Origin: UBA5109 sp963975155
GTDB taxonomy: Bacteria > Pseudomonadota > Gammaproteobacteria > Pseudomonadales > Pseudohongiellaceae
Assembly (NCBI GenBank): GCA_963975155.1
Contig: CAXBFG010000003.1
Coordinates: 1 to 64,000 of the forward strand
Length of the DNA: 64,000 nt
Reading direction: 5' to 3'
Translations under genes and position numbers: made by a program
Notes under the pieces: generated by a model
What the model saw: only the letters and a program-made list of their open reading frames with translations
What the model was told of the DNA's origin: nothing
Database searches by the model: none
Shown here: positions 23,622-32,899 of the stretch, in pieces
Layout: each line of letters opens with the position of its first letter
How positions within the stretch are numbered: the first letter of the stretch is position 1

Positions 23622-26339
23622 ATGCCAACATCGGTTTCATTAATTGAGCGCCTCAGGCACTATGCTCAGACAGCACCCCATCAAGACGCAGTTATTACTC
23701 CGACCATTACCCTGTCATACCTGCAGCTGGCATGGCTTGTTCAATTACAGGCAGAAATTCTCAGTAAAGAGGGTGTTGACTCCAGCTCATCGGTAGGGAT
23801 TGAGTGTGCAGACAATATTGGCCATTTGGTTTTGTGTCTTGCTAGTGTTTATCTTGGTGCCACATCTTGCACAATCCCCACTTATGAAACTGATCATGTA
23901 AGAAATGCCATTGCTGATCAGTGCCGCGCTACGCATATCCTTGGTGAGTCTGTTGTCGTAAATCCAGCGACAGTGAACTGTAATTCAGGTGATATCCCCC
24001 TAGAGAATCGAGCTTCTGAAGCTCAACTATTATTTTCTACTTCAGGCACAACTGGCACGTCAAAATTAGTCATTCATCATGACAGCGATATAGTGATGCA
24101 GGCGCATCGTCATGTCGGTTCAAATGAGGAACGTTTTGCCTGCTTGGCCTCGATTGAACATAACTTTGCCAAACGTCATCGTTTATATTGTTTAGCTGTT
24201 GGTGCAACTAATGTGTTTCCTCGTGAAGGGATGGAATTTCTAGTTACGCAGTGCCAATCCTTGGGGGTAAACGTTCTGCATCTATCCATTTTCCAGGCAC
24301 AGGAATTGCTGGCAGCTCCCGATATGGACGCTCTGGAAGGTGTTCGCCTTAAACTCGGGGGTTCACATGCCCCCTTACCGTTCAGGCAGCAACTTCGCAG
24401 CAATATAACGAATAACTTACAGGCGGGTTATGGCACCACTGAAACGGGAGCCATTGCCTTCACAGCTCCCGACGATACAGAAGCAGGGGAAAGTGTTGGC
24501 CAGCCACTACCAGGAATTCATGTGCGTGTTGTGACACCAGAGCGAGAGACATTGCAGGTCGGTGAACATGGTGAAATAGCGATTAAATGTGACGGTATGT
24601 TTCGAGGTTATTTTGAGAGGCAAGAGCTAACTGCTGCACGGCTTGAAGATGGTTGGTTTTATACTGGCGATATAGGCTATCTAGACGAGCAGCAACGTAT
24701 CTATTTGTGTGGTCGATCAGACGACATGTTTGTTTTTAATAGCATGAATATTTACCCACAAGAGATTGAGTCTGTAATTTGTCAATGCCCGGGTGTTGCT
24801 GATGCAGCTGTCATAGCTAAGGAATCTTCGGTGCACGGAAAAATTCCAGTAGCATTGGTGGTTTTTTCTAAAAGTGAAACACCCAATATAGCTTCGCTAA
24901 AAAAATTTACCGAAGCGCGGATAGGAGTACGGAGTCCTCGCCAATTTATTCTTGTTGAGGAAATCCCAAGAAATGATTCTGGAAAAGTCTCCCGGCAGAA
25001 TGCGAAGGAGGTTTATGAAAAAACTGGTGATATCAAAGACACTATTTTCAAAGCGCTGGAACCAAAAATTAAAAAAGCCTTCAGACGTTCAAAAATTGCT
25101 GAATTTCAAAGAGATGCGGCAGATTTGCCCATCGAAAAACTTGCTTTAGACTCGCTGGATCGTATGGATCTTCTGGTCAGTCTGGAAGTGCATTACGAGA
25201 TTGTTATCACCCCAGTTGAATTTTATCGCTGTGGTACCGTTAAACGATTAATCTCTCTGGTACTGTCACACGTAGAGAGTGAAGAAAAAGATGAAGCTGG
25301 CAGCGCCCCAGTATCCGAAATTGCCCCCTATCCCTCACATGAAAATACCGCCCCTTATACAATTCGATTTTTCTGGCGATTTTTTCGACTGTGTAAAACC
25401 GCATCGCAATTACTTCAAACCTTGAAAACGCTTGAACACCGATTAACACCTATGGAAGTCGAGCTCCTGAATGAGTGGCATAGTAGAGGACAGCTGGTAC
25501 CTTCGCTTATTCCAAAATACTCTCAGGTTACTTCTGACTGGCTCAACAATATAAAGGGCAAGATGCTGTTAAGCGGAAAGCAGCTCCCTGAACCTTTTGT
25601 TCTAACAAGGCTTCGTCCAACCTTACGGTACTTCACCGGATTAGGGCCCCGTTCTGATAAATCACTGATAATATGCTTTGCGGAAAGAGGGCAGCATATT
25701 GTTTCTATGCCCCATGCAGTGCTGTTGCAACATACGGATGCCTCTCGATTTGATCTGTTGATCGTCTCTGAGACTTTAAGTGTGAATTATGATTCTGGCG
25801 TTCCATTTCTTGGCAAAGGTATAAGTCAGCTAAGTAGATCGCTCGGTGGATTGGAGTTCATTGGTGATTATCAAACTATTCGCACCTTAGGTAGTAGTGC
25901 TGGAGCTTATCCAGCCTTAGTGACGGGTTATTTATTAAATGCCCAGGTCTCGGTGGGAGTGAATGGACGTTTCAGTAAAGTAAAGAATCACCCCATTAGA
26001 GTTCTCAAGAGAATATTTGCAGTCTGGTCTGCAGGTCGCAAAGGGTCGTGTGACCGTGTTTTATTGAGCTATTGTGAAGGCGAGGAGCGAGATCAAAAGT
26101 ATGCAGAGATTATGGCAAGCCTGTTAAGTGATGTTGCTTTGCTTGTCGTAAATTTTGAAAATGAAAAGCCTACGCACCATATCCTTCCAATGCTACTGGA
26201 GCGCGGTGAGTTACGTGCTTTTCTGGAGCAAACAATCTATGCGGCAGCTGATGATGATCACCTGGTTGACACCAAACCAAGCTCTGCATTGAACGCTGGC
26301 TCAACCATCACCTTGGTCACACCTGCCGAAAACCATTGA
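23622..26339 (+). CDS. Adenylation - carrier protein - alpha/beta-hydrolase-like fusion
   Basis: A 905-aa single-module assembly protein. Residues 1-470 are an ANL acyl/aminoacyl-AMP ligase: A3 STSGTTGTSK (about 139-148), A5 YGTTETG (270-276), A7/A8 YTGDIGYLDE and GRSDDMFVFNSMNIYPQEIE, and A10 RNDSGKVSRQ with Lys455. Residues about 475-550 are a carrier domain with LALDSLDRMD (Ser511 would take phosphopantetheine). Residues about 640-905 form an alpha/beta-hydrolase-like domain with the elbow GSSAG (757-761). There is no condensation domain. The gene starts 22 bp after the methyltransferase gene. It would activate a carboxylic acid, hold it for the oxygenase and methyltransferase, then release it. 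Confidence 0.78.
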   Translation: MPTSVSLIERLRHYAQTAPHQDAVITPTITLSYLQLAWLVQLQAEILSKEGVDSSSSVGIECADNIGHLVLCLASVYLGATSCTIPTYETDHVRNAIADQCRATHILGESVVVNPATVNCNSGDIPLENRASEAQLLFSTSGTTGTSKLVIHHDSDIVMQAHRHVGSNEERFACLASIEHNFAKRHRLYCLAVGATNVFPREGMEFLVTQCQSLGVNVLHLSIFQAQELLAAPDMDALEGVRLKLGGSHAPLPFRQQLRSNITNNLQAGYGTTETGAIAFTAPDDTEAGESVGQPLPGIHVRVVTPERETLQVGEHGEIAIKCDGMFRGYFERQELTAARLEDGWFYTGDIGYLDEQQRIYLCGRSDDMFVFNSMNIYPQEIESVICQCPGVADAAVIAKESSVHGKIPVALVVFSKSETPNIASLKKFTEARIGVRSPRQFILVEEIPRNDSGKVSRQNAKEVYEKTGDIKDTIFKALEPKIKKAFRRSKIAEFQRDAADLPIEKLALDSLDRMDLLVSLEVHYEIVITPVEFYRCGTVKRLISLVLSHVESEEKDEAGSAPVSEIAPYPSHENTAPYTIRFFWRFFRLCKTASQLLQTLKTLEHRLTPMEVELLNEWHSRGQLVPSLIPKYSQVTSDWLNNIKGKMLLSGKQLPEPFVLTRLRPTLRYFTGLGPRSDKSLIICFAERGQHIVSMPHAVLLQHTDASRFDLLIVSETLSVNYDSGVPFLGKGISQLSRSLGGLEFIGDYQTIRTLGSSAGAYPALVTGYLLNAQVSVGVNGRFSKVKNHPIRVLKRIFAVWSAGRKGSCDRVLLSYCEGEERDQKYAEIMASLLSDVALLVVNFENEKPTHHILPMLLERGELRAFLEQTIYAAADDDHLVDTKPSSALNAGSTITLVTPAENH

Positions 26340-26503
26340 GATCACTCAGATCCTGTTTGGTAGGTCTGTATAGCTATCAAGTAAGGGGTACTCATCCTAA
26401 GCTAATATCCGCTTTGGATAGAAAGCAGAAAATTGCTGCGACCCCGTTGATTGCCAGACCTAAAGTATATTAATAAATTTAAAGGAGGAACTGTTGAATT
26501 AAC

Positions 26504-27673
26504 TCAGCTCAGGCATAAACGCTTGACCAGATCCTGAATAATAGTAATCGCAGGCTGCACCTGATCCAGTGCCATATATTCATTTGGCTGATGGGCCAGA
26601 TCGATAGAGCCGGGGCCCATCACAATGGTGTCCATACCCAGTTCCTGCAGGAAGGGAGCTTCGGTGCCGAAGGCGGCGCTCATGGCAGAATGGCCGGTTA
26701 GTTTTTCGGCGATTCGTACCAGCTCGCTGTCGGTATTCTCAAAGGGTTCCAGGCCGGGGAATAAGGTTGTGAGCTTTATTTCAGTCTGATGTTTAGCAGC
26801 AACCGGCTTTATTAAATCGCGAATTTTTTCTCTGATAGCATCATTCGACATGCCCGGTAAAAGACGCACGTCGAATTCCAGTCTGCAGTGGCCACAAATC
26901 CGGTTTGGATTATCGCCGCCATGAATGGCACCAAGATTCATGGTAGGAACATCAATAGCGAAGTGCGGGTTTCGATAATCAGCCTGTAGTTGCTGACGAA
27001 AACGCAGCAGTTCCCCAATTACTTCGTGCATGGCTTCAAGCGCATTCCTGCCCAGTGCAGGGTTGGATGAGTGACCGCTTTGACCTTGTATGCGTATGGT
27101 CTCCATCATCACCCCTTTATGCATATTGATGGGTACTAAGCCGGTTGGTTCACCAATAACCGCGTAGCGGGCTTTTGGTTTGCCCATTTTGGCAAGCACT
27201 CTGGCGCCATCCATGGAGCTTTCTTCATCGGCGGTAGCCAAAATAATCAGGGGTTGTTTAAAGGCTGGGCTTCCTTTTAGTAAAGATTCAAGGGCGGCAT
27301 ACACTACCGCAAAAAACCCTTTCATATCAGAAGAACCAAGACCGTACAGGCGCCCATCTTTTTCAGTGACGGCCAGGGGATTTAATTTCCAGAGTTTTTC
27401 GTCAAAAGGTACGGTGTCCGTGTGCCCGGATAAAACCAGACCACCAGGTCCGCTGCCAAGAGTCGCAATCAGATTGGCTTTTTGCGGAGATTCCGCAACC
27501 GGAATCAATTCACAGTCAAAGCCGAGTTGCTCAAATACTTCTGCGAGCAGGTGAATCACCGGCATGTTGGATTGATCCAGTATGGGGTCTGCCGAACTCA
27601 CGGTAGACAGACTTAATAGCTGATTAAAAAGACCGAGAAAACCGGATGTACCCTGAAAATGTGGTGTATTCAT
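26504..27673 (-). CDS. argE: Acetylornithine deacetylase
   Basis: M20-family zinc enzyme that hydrolyses N-acetylornithine to ornithine in arginine synthesis. The 389-aa length is typical. Zinc ligands are visible in SGHTDTVPFD, ATADEESSMDGA and the C-terminal GPGSIDLAHQPNEYM. The start is the ATG at 27673. It pairs functionally with argA (15.1-16.5 kb) and argH (49.9-51.3 kb). The accessory stretch at 16.7-26.3 kb separates argA from argE, which are adjacent in many gammaproteobacteria, so that stretch may be an insertion between them (inference). Confidence 0.92.
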   Translation of the reverse strand: MNTPHFQGTSGFLGLFNQLLSLSTVSSADPILDQSNMPVIHLLAEVFEQLGFDCELIPVAESPQKANLIATLGSGPGGLVLSGHTDTVPFDEKLWKLNPLAVTEKDGRLYGLGSSDMKGFFAVVYAALESLLKGSPAFKQPLIILATADEESSMDGARVLAKMGKPKARYAVIGEPTGLVPINMHKGVMMETIRIQGQSGHSSNPALGRNALEAMHEVIGELLRFRQQLQADYRNPHFAIDVPTMNLGAIHGGDNPNRICGHCRLEFDVRLLPGMSNDAIREKIRDLIKPVAAKHQTEIKLTTLFPGLEPFENTDSELVRIAEKLTGHSAMSAAFGTEAPFLQELGMDTIVMGPGSIDLAHQPNEYMALDQVQPAITIIQDLVKRLCLS

Positions 27674-27691
27674 GAGTGAGTTAAGTTATAT

Positions 27692-28108
27692 CTAGAGTGG
27701 AATAACGGCGCCGGTAAAGCGCGAAACACAGGTTAATTTATTTTCAGCATTATAAATTTTAATTTCCCAAACCATTGTAGTTCGTCCGATATGCAAGGGT
27801 CTGGTCATTGCCGTAACCGTGCCAAGACCCGGTCGAAGGTGATTGGCGCTTATCTCCAGCCCGACAACGGTTTTGTCAGAGTCGCAGCATAATACGGCAG
27901 CAATATTGGCAACGGTTTCGGCCAGCACAACATTGGCACCGCCATGAATGATGCCCATGTTCTGACGCGTCTTGTCGCTTAAGGGCATGCTGGCTTTTAA
28001 ATAATCATCACCGATTTCAATAAAAGTAATTCCCAGAATGCCTGCCATGGAGTTGGCAATTTTTTGATTCAGCTCTGAGAGTGTGGCCGGAGCTTTCCAG
28101 ATAGGCAC
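27692..28108 (-). CDS. Hotdog-fold acyl-CoA thioesterase (YdiI/PaaI-like)
   Basis: A 138-aa protein whose sequence follows E. coli YdiI closely in layout: MPIWKAPATLSELNQ, ASMPLSDKTRQNMGIIHGGANVVLAETVAN (hotdog helix with the catalytic acidic residue and the HGG turn), VVGLEISANHLRP and the PLHIGRTTMVWEIKIY strand. It hydrolyses acyl-CoA or aroyl-CoA thioesters. No menaquinone genes are nearby, so the physiological substrate is unclear. It lies 18 bp upstream of argE on the same strand. Confidence 0.85.
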   Translation of the reverse strand: MPIWKAPATLSELNQKIANSMAGILGITFIEIGDDYLKASMPLSDKTRQNMGIIHGGANVVLAETVANIAAVLCCDSDKTVVGLEISANHLRPGLGTVTAMTRPLHIGRTTMVWEIKIYNAENKLTCVSRFTGAVIPL

Positions 28109-28147
28109 GATGCTTTCCTCTTAAATTTTGATTGTGTTTTAGTTTAC

Positions 28148-28936
28148 TTAAATTCTGCTGAGCGGCTGTATGACGGCCTGTTGAAAGTCACTATAACAGT
28201 TGATTTTATAAAACTCGCGCAGATTTTGTTCGCTGAGTACAGATTCCGGATTCCCGGAACTGACAATTTCGCCTTTGTGCATTAATAACAAACGGTCGCA
28301 GAATTTTGCCGCCAGACTTAGATCATGCAGGATGACGATTACCGCTCGTGAGGGGTTTTGCTGTTGACTGGGGCGGGTTTGTTTCTGTAAGAGCTCCATG
28401 ATTAATAACTGATGATAGGGGTCAAGAGCTGCTATCGGTTCGTCTGCGAGTATGACTTTGGGTTCAGAGGACAGAATTCTGCTGAGGGCAACCAGCATTT
28501 TTTCGCCGTGTGAAAGTGTGGAAATGACTCGCTCCCGTAAATGTTCTATACCTGTTGCCTGAATGGCTTTGTTAATAGCCAGTTCATCGTCTTTGCCTAA
28601 CTTTGCATAGGAGCTTTGGTAGGGGCTGCGTCCAAGCTGGACAACTTTTTCAACCAGGAGAGGCCAGTTGACCGGCGCATCCTGTTCCAGATAGGCAAGT
28701 TGCTGGGCGAAGCTACGTGCTTCGATACTATGGTAAGTCTGATCATTAATAAATAATTCGCCTGACACAGGCTCGTTAATTCGGGCAAGAATTTTTAGTA
28801 ATGATGATTTTCCTGCACCATTAGGGCCGATAATACCCAGCACTTCTCCGGCACCCAAGCTAAGAGAAATATTCTTTAGAATTGTAACTCCGTCAATTTC
28901 CCAGTCCAGGCTTGTGGCTTTAATAATGTCAGTCAT
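28148..28936 (-). CDS. btuD: BtuD/FecE-type ABC transporter ATPase
   Basis: A 262-aa ATPase with Walker A GPNGAGKSSLLK, signature LSHGEKMLVALSR (variant of LSGGE), Walker B VILADEP, and the switch His in VILHDLSLAAKFCD. It energises import of a chelated metal across the inner membrane. Its start overlaps the permease stop by 4 bp (ATGA). The permease and binding protein suggest vitamin B12 or a siderophore/heme; B12 is favoured by the binding protein but not proven. No cobalamin riboswitch was seen upstream of the operon. Confidence 0.85.
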   Translation of the reverse strand: MTDIIKATSLDWEIDGVTILKNISLSLGAGEVLGIIGPNGAGKSSLLKILARINEPVSGELFINDQTYHSIEARSFAQQLAYLEQDAPVNWPLLVEKVVQLGRSPYQSSYAKLGKDDELAINKAIQATGIEHLRERVISTLSHGEKMLVALSRILSSEPKVILADEPIAALDPYHQLLIMELLQKQTRPSQQQNPSRAVIVILHDLSLAAKFCDRLLLMHKGEIVSSGNPESVLSEQNLREFYKINCYSDFQQAVIQPLSRI

Positions 28937-29934
28937 CGCAGTAGGTGCCGGTTCTTGAAAATAAGAAACAAAAAGAAGGGACCACCCAAAGCTGCAGTTA
29001 TAACACCAACCTGAAGTTCCTGAGTGCCAGGTATATTCTGTACAAGTGAATCAGCAAGCAACAGCAGGGCGGCACCGCCGACAGCACTATAAGCTAATAA
29101 ACGTCCAGGCTCATGATTAACCAGCGGGCGTAATAAATGCGGCACCATCAGGCCGATAAAACTGATATTGCCACTCACAGCAACGGAAGCGCCTGTGCAG
29201 AATGCCACACCACTTATCAGCAGCCATTTTTGTGTCAGCAGATTAAAGCCCAGTGACTTTGCCGTATCCTCGCCGAGACTCATGGCATCCAGAAAATGTC
29301 TACGGGATAAAATCATCATCCAGCCCAGCAGCATAAAAGGAAAGGCAAAAAATAATTCATTGCTGCTGCGATTACTGAGTGAGCCGAGCATCCAGAAATA
29401 TATTTCCTGCAATGCAAAAGGATTGGGCGCAAAATTTAAAGCAAGTGAAGTCATGGCGGTGGTCATGGCATTTATCGCAATCCCGATAAGAATAATGGTT
29501 AGCGCTCCCTGATACCTGCCAGCCAGTGAAAAAATAATTGCCACGGCGATTAAGGCGCCTGACATTGCGGCCAGTGGGACAACAAGCCAGCTGACGGATG
29601 CCAGCCCGTAGTAAAGCACCACTACTGCAGCAAAAACACCGGACTGCGAAACACCCAGTAAATCCGGACTGGCGAGCGGGTTGATCAACAAGCCCTGTAA
29701 GGCTGCACCGGAAAGTGCCAGTGAAATGCCGATACATACGGCAAGCATCGCTCTGGGCAGGCGAATCTCAAAAAAGATCAGCGCATCGGTGCTCTCATTT
29801 CCTGAGAACAAGTCAGCAACGGCGTTAATGATAGAAATGTCAGCAGAGCCACTAAGCAGATTCCAGCAAAAAAGCACCGGTACGCTGATCAGTAAAAGGC
29901 TGAAATAGAGTTTTAATTTATTAGCGCGCTTCAC
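28933..29934 (-). CDS. btuC: BtuC/FecCD-type ABC transporter permease
   Basis: A 333-aa protein with about 9-10 hydrophobic segments, typical of the FecCD family (RLPRAMLAVCIGISLALSGAALQGLLINPLASPDLLG near the N-terminus, GNISFIGLMVPHLLRPLVNHEPGRLL near residue 260). It forms the membrane channel of the importer with the adjacent ATPase and binding protein; the genes overlap by 4 bp at both junctions, implying a single transcript. Confidence 0.87.
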   Translation of the reverse strand: MKRANKLKLYFSLLLISVPVLFCWNLLSGSADISIINAVADLFSGNESTDALIFFEIRLPRAMLAVCIGISLALSGAALQGLLINPLASPDLLGVSQSGVFAAVVVLYYGLASVSWLVVPLAAMSGALIAVAIIFSLAGRYQGALTIILIGIAINAMTTAMTSLALNFAPNPFALQEIYFWMLGSLSNRSSNELFFAFPFMLLGWMMILSRRHFLDAMSLGEDTAKSLGFNLLTQKWLLISGVAFCTGASVAVSGNISFIGLMVPHLLRPLVNHEPGRLLAYSAVGGAALLLLADSLVQNIPGTQELQVGVITAALGGPFFLFLIFKNRHLLR

Positions 29935-30761
29935 CGGTTCATCTCGATTGATCGGAGTATGATCTCATAGGCATCGATCATCGAAGGCCCTGCACATTGA
30001 AATAGGGTATCGGGCAAAACAATAATACGCTCTGCCGGGAAATAGCTTTTCAGCACCGGATGTTGCAACAGGGGCTGGATAAGTTTTGCATCATGACGCC
30101 CACTTTGGTCAACCAGTAAGTAATCAGGGTTGCCACTGATCAATCTTTCCAGTGCAAGCTTGCCGGAACCAGAGAGGCCTTGCTCAGCGGCCAGATTGCG
30201 TAAGCCCAGACTTGTCAGAAAATCATCTCGCAAGGTATTGCTGCCAAAACTGAAACCATTATTGGCATAAAAAACAGCGCTGAGATTTTCCAGCCCGCTT
30301 AATGATTCCCGAACCGCATTAATACGACTCTGCATTTGCCGTATTAAAGCTTCTCCACGTTCAACTTCACCAAGTAGGGCAGCCACTTCCTGTATTTGCT
30401 GGAAAGCCTGTTGCAGTGTAGCGGGGAAACCCAGAGTCTTGGTTGGATAACCGAATCCCTCCAGCAGGTTAACGGCACTGGTAGCGCTGAACTGACTGTT
30501 TAACACCAGATCTGGCTGGAGCGGAATAAGCTCTTCAGCCTGAGCATGATTCAGATAAATATCACCAAGCTCCTCACTGAAAAACGAATAGCGGGAATCG
30601 GCGGCCAAATAACTTAATGAAGCTATCTTGTCGGGGTCGGCGAGTAACACGACCAGCTCATCACTACAAAGACTGAGGCTGACGATGCGCTGGGGTTTAT
30701 CCGCAGCCAGACAACAGCAGGCAGAGAATGCCGAAAAAAATAGGAATAATGCACGAATCAT
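29931..30761 (-). CDS. btuF: Periplasmic substrate-binding protein (BtuF-like)
   Basis: A 276-aa TroA/BtuF-fold protein with a Sec signal (LFLFFSAFSACCCLAADKP). The start of the mature domain, PQRIVSLSLCSDELVVLLAD, resembles BtuF-like proteins that bind cobalamin or related corrinoids; siderophore-binding relatives differ mainly in the pocket, so the ligand is open. It is the first gene of the three-gene importer and is preceded by a region holding a REP-like hairpin. There is no TonB-dependent receptor gene in the window. Confidence 0.78.
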   Translation of the reverse strand: MIRALFLFFSAFSACCCLAADKPQRIVSLSLCSDELVVLLADPDKIASLSYLAADSRYSFFSEELGDIYLNHAQAEELIPLQPDLVLNSQFSATSAVNLLEGFGYPTKTLGFPATLQQAFQQIQEVAALLGEVERGEALIRQMQSRINAVRESLSGLENLSAVFYANNGFSFGSNTLRDDFLTSLGLRNLAAEQGLSGSGKLALERLISGNPDYLLVDQSGRHDAKLIQPLLQHPVLKSYFPAERIIVLPDTLFQCAGPSMIDAYEIILRSIEMNR

Positions 30762-30828
30762 AGGGCCATTGTAGGTATTTATTCGTTCAGGTAATAGCTT
30801 GGAAATAACCTATCTTTTGCGTCAAGCC

Positions 30829-30866
30829 GTTTGTAGTTCGCTCACCTGCGCTCCTCACTTACAAAC
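30829..30866. repeat. REP-like hairpin element, copy B
   Basis: The stem GTTTGTA (30829-30835) / TACAAAC (30860-30866). On the minus strand it reads as a stem base, TGAGGAGC, a short variable part and GCGAACTAC, the same order as copy A at 13034-13070. The stem bases differ between the copies yet remain complementary within each copy. It is placed between btuF and anr. Confidence 0.5.
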
Positions 30867-30907
30867 TGTCGCCGCTTGTTATGCCCAGGAAAAGTATTAC
30901 CCGAAGA

Positions 30908-31651
30908 TTAACGGGTCTTATGACAAATTTCGTTCAGGCGTTCGTGATCTTTTATTAATATTTCACGACCATCCACATCGATAAGATCTTCTTTTTGCAG
31001 CCGGCTGAAAGTACGGCTGACTGTTTCTATGGTTAGACCGAGGAAATTGCCAATATCCATTCGTGACATGGGCAGACGCATGGCATTTGGGGATAATTTA
31101 CGTCGGCTGAATCGATGTGAAAGACTTAATAGAAGCGTCGCAACGCGACCTTCTGCATTTTTCTTGCTTAAGGTCAGCAACATTTGATGGTTTGATTCAA
31201 TCTCTCTGCTCATTAATTGGAAAAAATGGCGCTGCAAAGTCGGTATTTGCAGGGAAAGTTCTTCAAGACGTTTAAACGGAATTTCGCATACAGTGGATGT
31301 TTCGAGTGCAACTACATTACAGCCATGGTTGGAAGTATCGATTCCATCGAATCCCAGCACTTCGCCAGGCAGAAAGAAGCCGGTAATTTGCTCAATTCCA
31401 CTATCATCAATCAGATAGGTTTTAATAGAGCCTGAACGCACAGCATAGATAGAGCTGAATTTATCTCCGGTACGGTAAAGATGATCTCCCGCTTGCATTG
31501 GACGGGCACGCTGAATAATAGTGTTCAGGCGGTCAATATCCTTGACGTCCATTGCCAGAGGCAGGCAAAGCCCTCTCAAATTACAATTTGAACATGAAGC
31601 CTGAACAAAGCCATGGCTGCAGGTATCGTCGTATGATGCAACATTTGACAT
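30908..31651 (-). CDS. anr: Anr/FNR-type oxygen-sensing transcription regulator
   Basis: A CRP/FNR-family regulator of 247 aa from the ATG at 31651; an in-frame TTG four codons earlier is possible. The N-terminal cysteines that hold the oxygen-labile [4Fe-4S] cluster are present (CSNCNLRGLC, plus a more distal Cys in the sensor domain), as in FNR/Anr. It has a cyclic-nucleotide-like sensor fold (about 40-160), a dimer helix, and a helix-turn-helix whose recognition region (LGLTIETVSRTFSRLQKEDLI) carries the E-x-x-S-R of FNR-type TTGAT binding. Its neighbour hemW and such regulators are commonly linked. Confidence 0.9.
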   Translation of the reverse strand: MSNVASYDDTCSHGFVQASCSNCNLRGLCLPLAMDVKDIDRLNTIIQRARPMQAGDHLYRTGDKFSSIYAVRSGSIKTYLIDDSGIEQITGFFLPGEVLGFDGIDTSNHGCNVVALETSTVCEIPFKRLEELSLQIPTLQRHFFQLMSREIESNHQMLLTLSKKNAEGRVATLLLSLSHRFSRRKLSPNAMRLPMSRMDIGNFLGLTIETVSRTFSRLQKEDLIDVDGREILIKDHERLNEICHKTR

Positions 31652-31714
31652 ATATCTATGCAATCACTGTTTTAGTAGTTTACGCTGCTTGAAGCGCAAT
31701 CTTACCTTGTGCAT

Positions 31715-32899
31715 CTAGATCATGAAAGCGTGCAGCACATTATTTAGCAGGTTTAGGCCTTTTGGCGTGGTTGCCAGGGTGTCAGTGCGTAATAAATTCT
31801 GCTCCTGGAGTGATATCAATATAGCATCAATACTTTTCAAGCTCAGGCCGGTTCTGGCTTGAAAAAGTTCACGTGAAACTCCTCCTGTTAAGCGTAAAGC
31901 GTTCATCATAAATTCAAGCGTCAGGTCCTGAGCCGGAATATTATCGCTTTGTACAGTAAAGCCACTTTCGCCATTTGCCGCGAGATAGGCCTTGGGCTGC
32001 TTCAGTTTTCTGGTTCGGACTATACGATTTTCTTGTGGCAAACTGATCTTGCCATGCGCTCCGGCACCAATGCCCAGATAATCACCAAATTGCCAGTAAT
32101 TTAAATTGTGCCGTGCCTGTTGTCCTGGCTGACTGAAGGCTGAAATTTCGTAACGGGAATAGCCCGATGATTCAAGCAAGGCTATACCGCCGTCCTGCAT
32201 CCTGTCGATCAGATTGGCAAGTGGCAGTCGCGGAGGCCGGCGATAAAAAACAGTATTGGGTTCGATGGTTAACTGATACCAGGAAATATGCGCAGCCTGA
32301 CAGTCAACAGCCTGTTGCAGATCATCCAAAGCCTGTTCAATATTTTGCCCGGGCAGGGCAAACATCAAATCCAGGTTAAAATTGTTGAAGCCGGCTTTAC
32401 GTGCGATGTCAGGCGCAGCCAGAGCTTCCCTGGCATCATGAACGCGTCCAAGTTTTTCTAAAAAGTTCTGCTGAAAGCTTTGTATGCCGATGGATAACCG
32501 GTTGATCCCGGTCTGTCGGAAATCGGAAAACTTTTCCTGTTCAAAAGTGCCGGGATTGGCTTCCAGAGTAATTTCGATATCGCCAGCAAAAGGGATCAGG
32601 CTCTGAATAGTTTCAAGCAATTTGTGCAGTGCTGCCGGCGAAAAAAGACTCGGCGTCCCGCCGCCAATAAAGATACTTTGTAGGCTGCGACCCTGTACAT
32701 AAGGAAGGTCGAGAATCAAATCCTCTAGCAGACTATCGACATAGTCCTGCTCTGGAAGGACACGATCAAATTCATGTGAATTAAAATCGCAATAAGGGCA
32801 TTTTTTTAAACACCATGGGATATGAATATATAAACTCAGAGGCGCTAGACTCAAGTCGCTGATACTGTCATTCACAGCTTCAGATATTGAGCCAGTCAT
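31715..32899 (-). CDS. hemW: Radical SAM heme chaperone HemW
   Basis: A 394-aa protein with the radical-SAM cluster motif CxxxCxxC (WCLKKCPYCDFNSHEF), GGGTPSLF and the HemN-like C-terminal domain. The length and lack of an N-terminal extension favour HemW (heme trafficking) over the oxygen-independent coproporphyrinogen oxidase HemN. The first four bases overlap the rdgB stop (ATGA). It is followed by anr. Confidence 0.9.
   Translation of the reverse strand: MTGSISEAVNDSISDLSLAPLSLYIHIPWCLKKCPYCDFNSHEFDRVLPEQDYVDSLLEDLILDLPYVQGRSLQSIFIGGGTPSLFSPAALHKLLETIQSLIPFAGDIEITLEANPGTFEQEKFSDFRQTGINRLSIGIQSFQQNFLEKLGRVHDAREALAAPDIARKAGFNNFNLDLMFALPGQNIEQALDDLQQAVDCQAAHISWYQLTIEPNTVFYRRPPRLPLANLIDRMQDGGIALLESSGYSRYEISAFSQPGQQARHNLNYWQFGDYLGIGAGAHGKISLPQENRIVRTRKLKQPKAYLAANGESGFTVQSDNIPAQDLTLEFMMNALRLTGGVSRELFQARTGLSLKSIDAILISLQEQNLLRTDTLATTPKGLNLLNNVLHAFMI

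Noticed and set aside
30762..30907. Cobalamin riboswitch upstream of btuF
   Set aside because: The gap is short and holds only a REP-like hairpin; I found no B12-box-like core.
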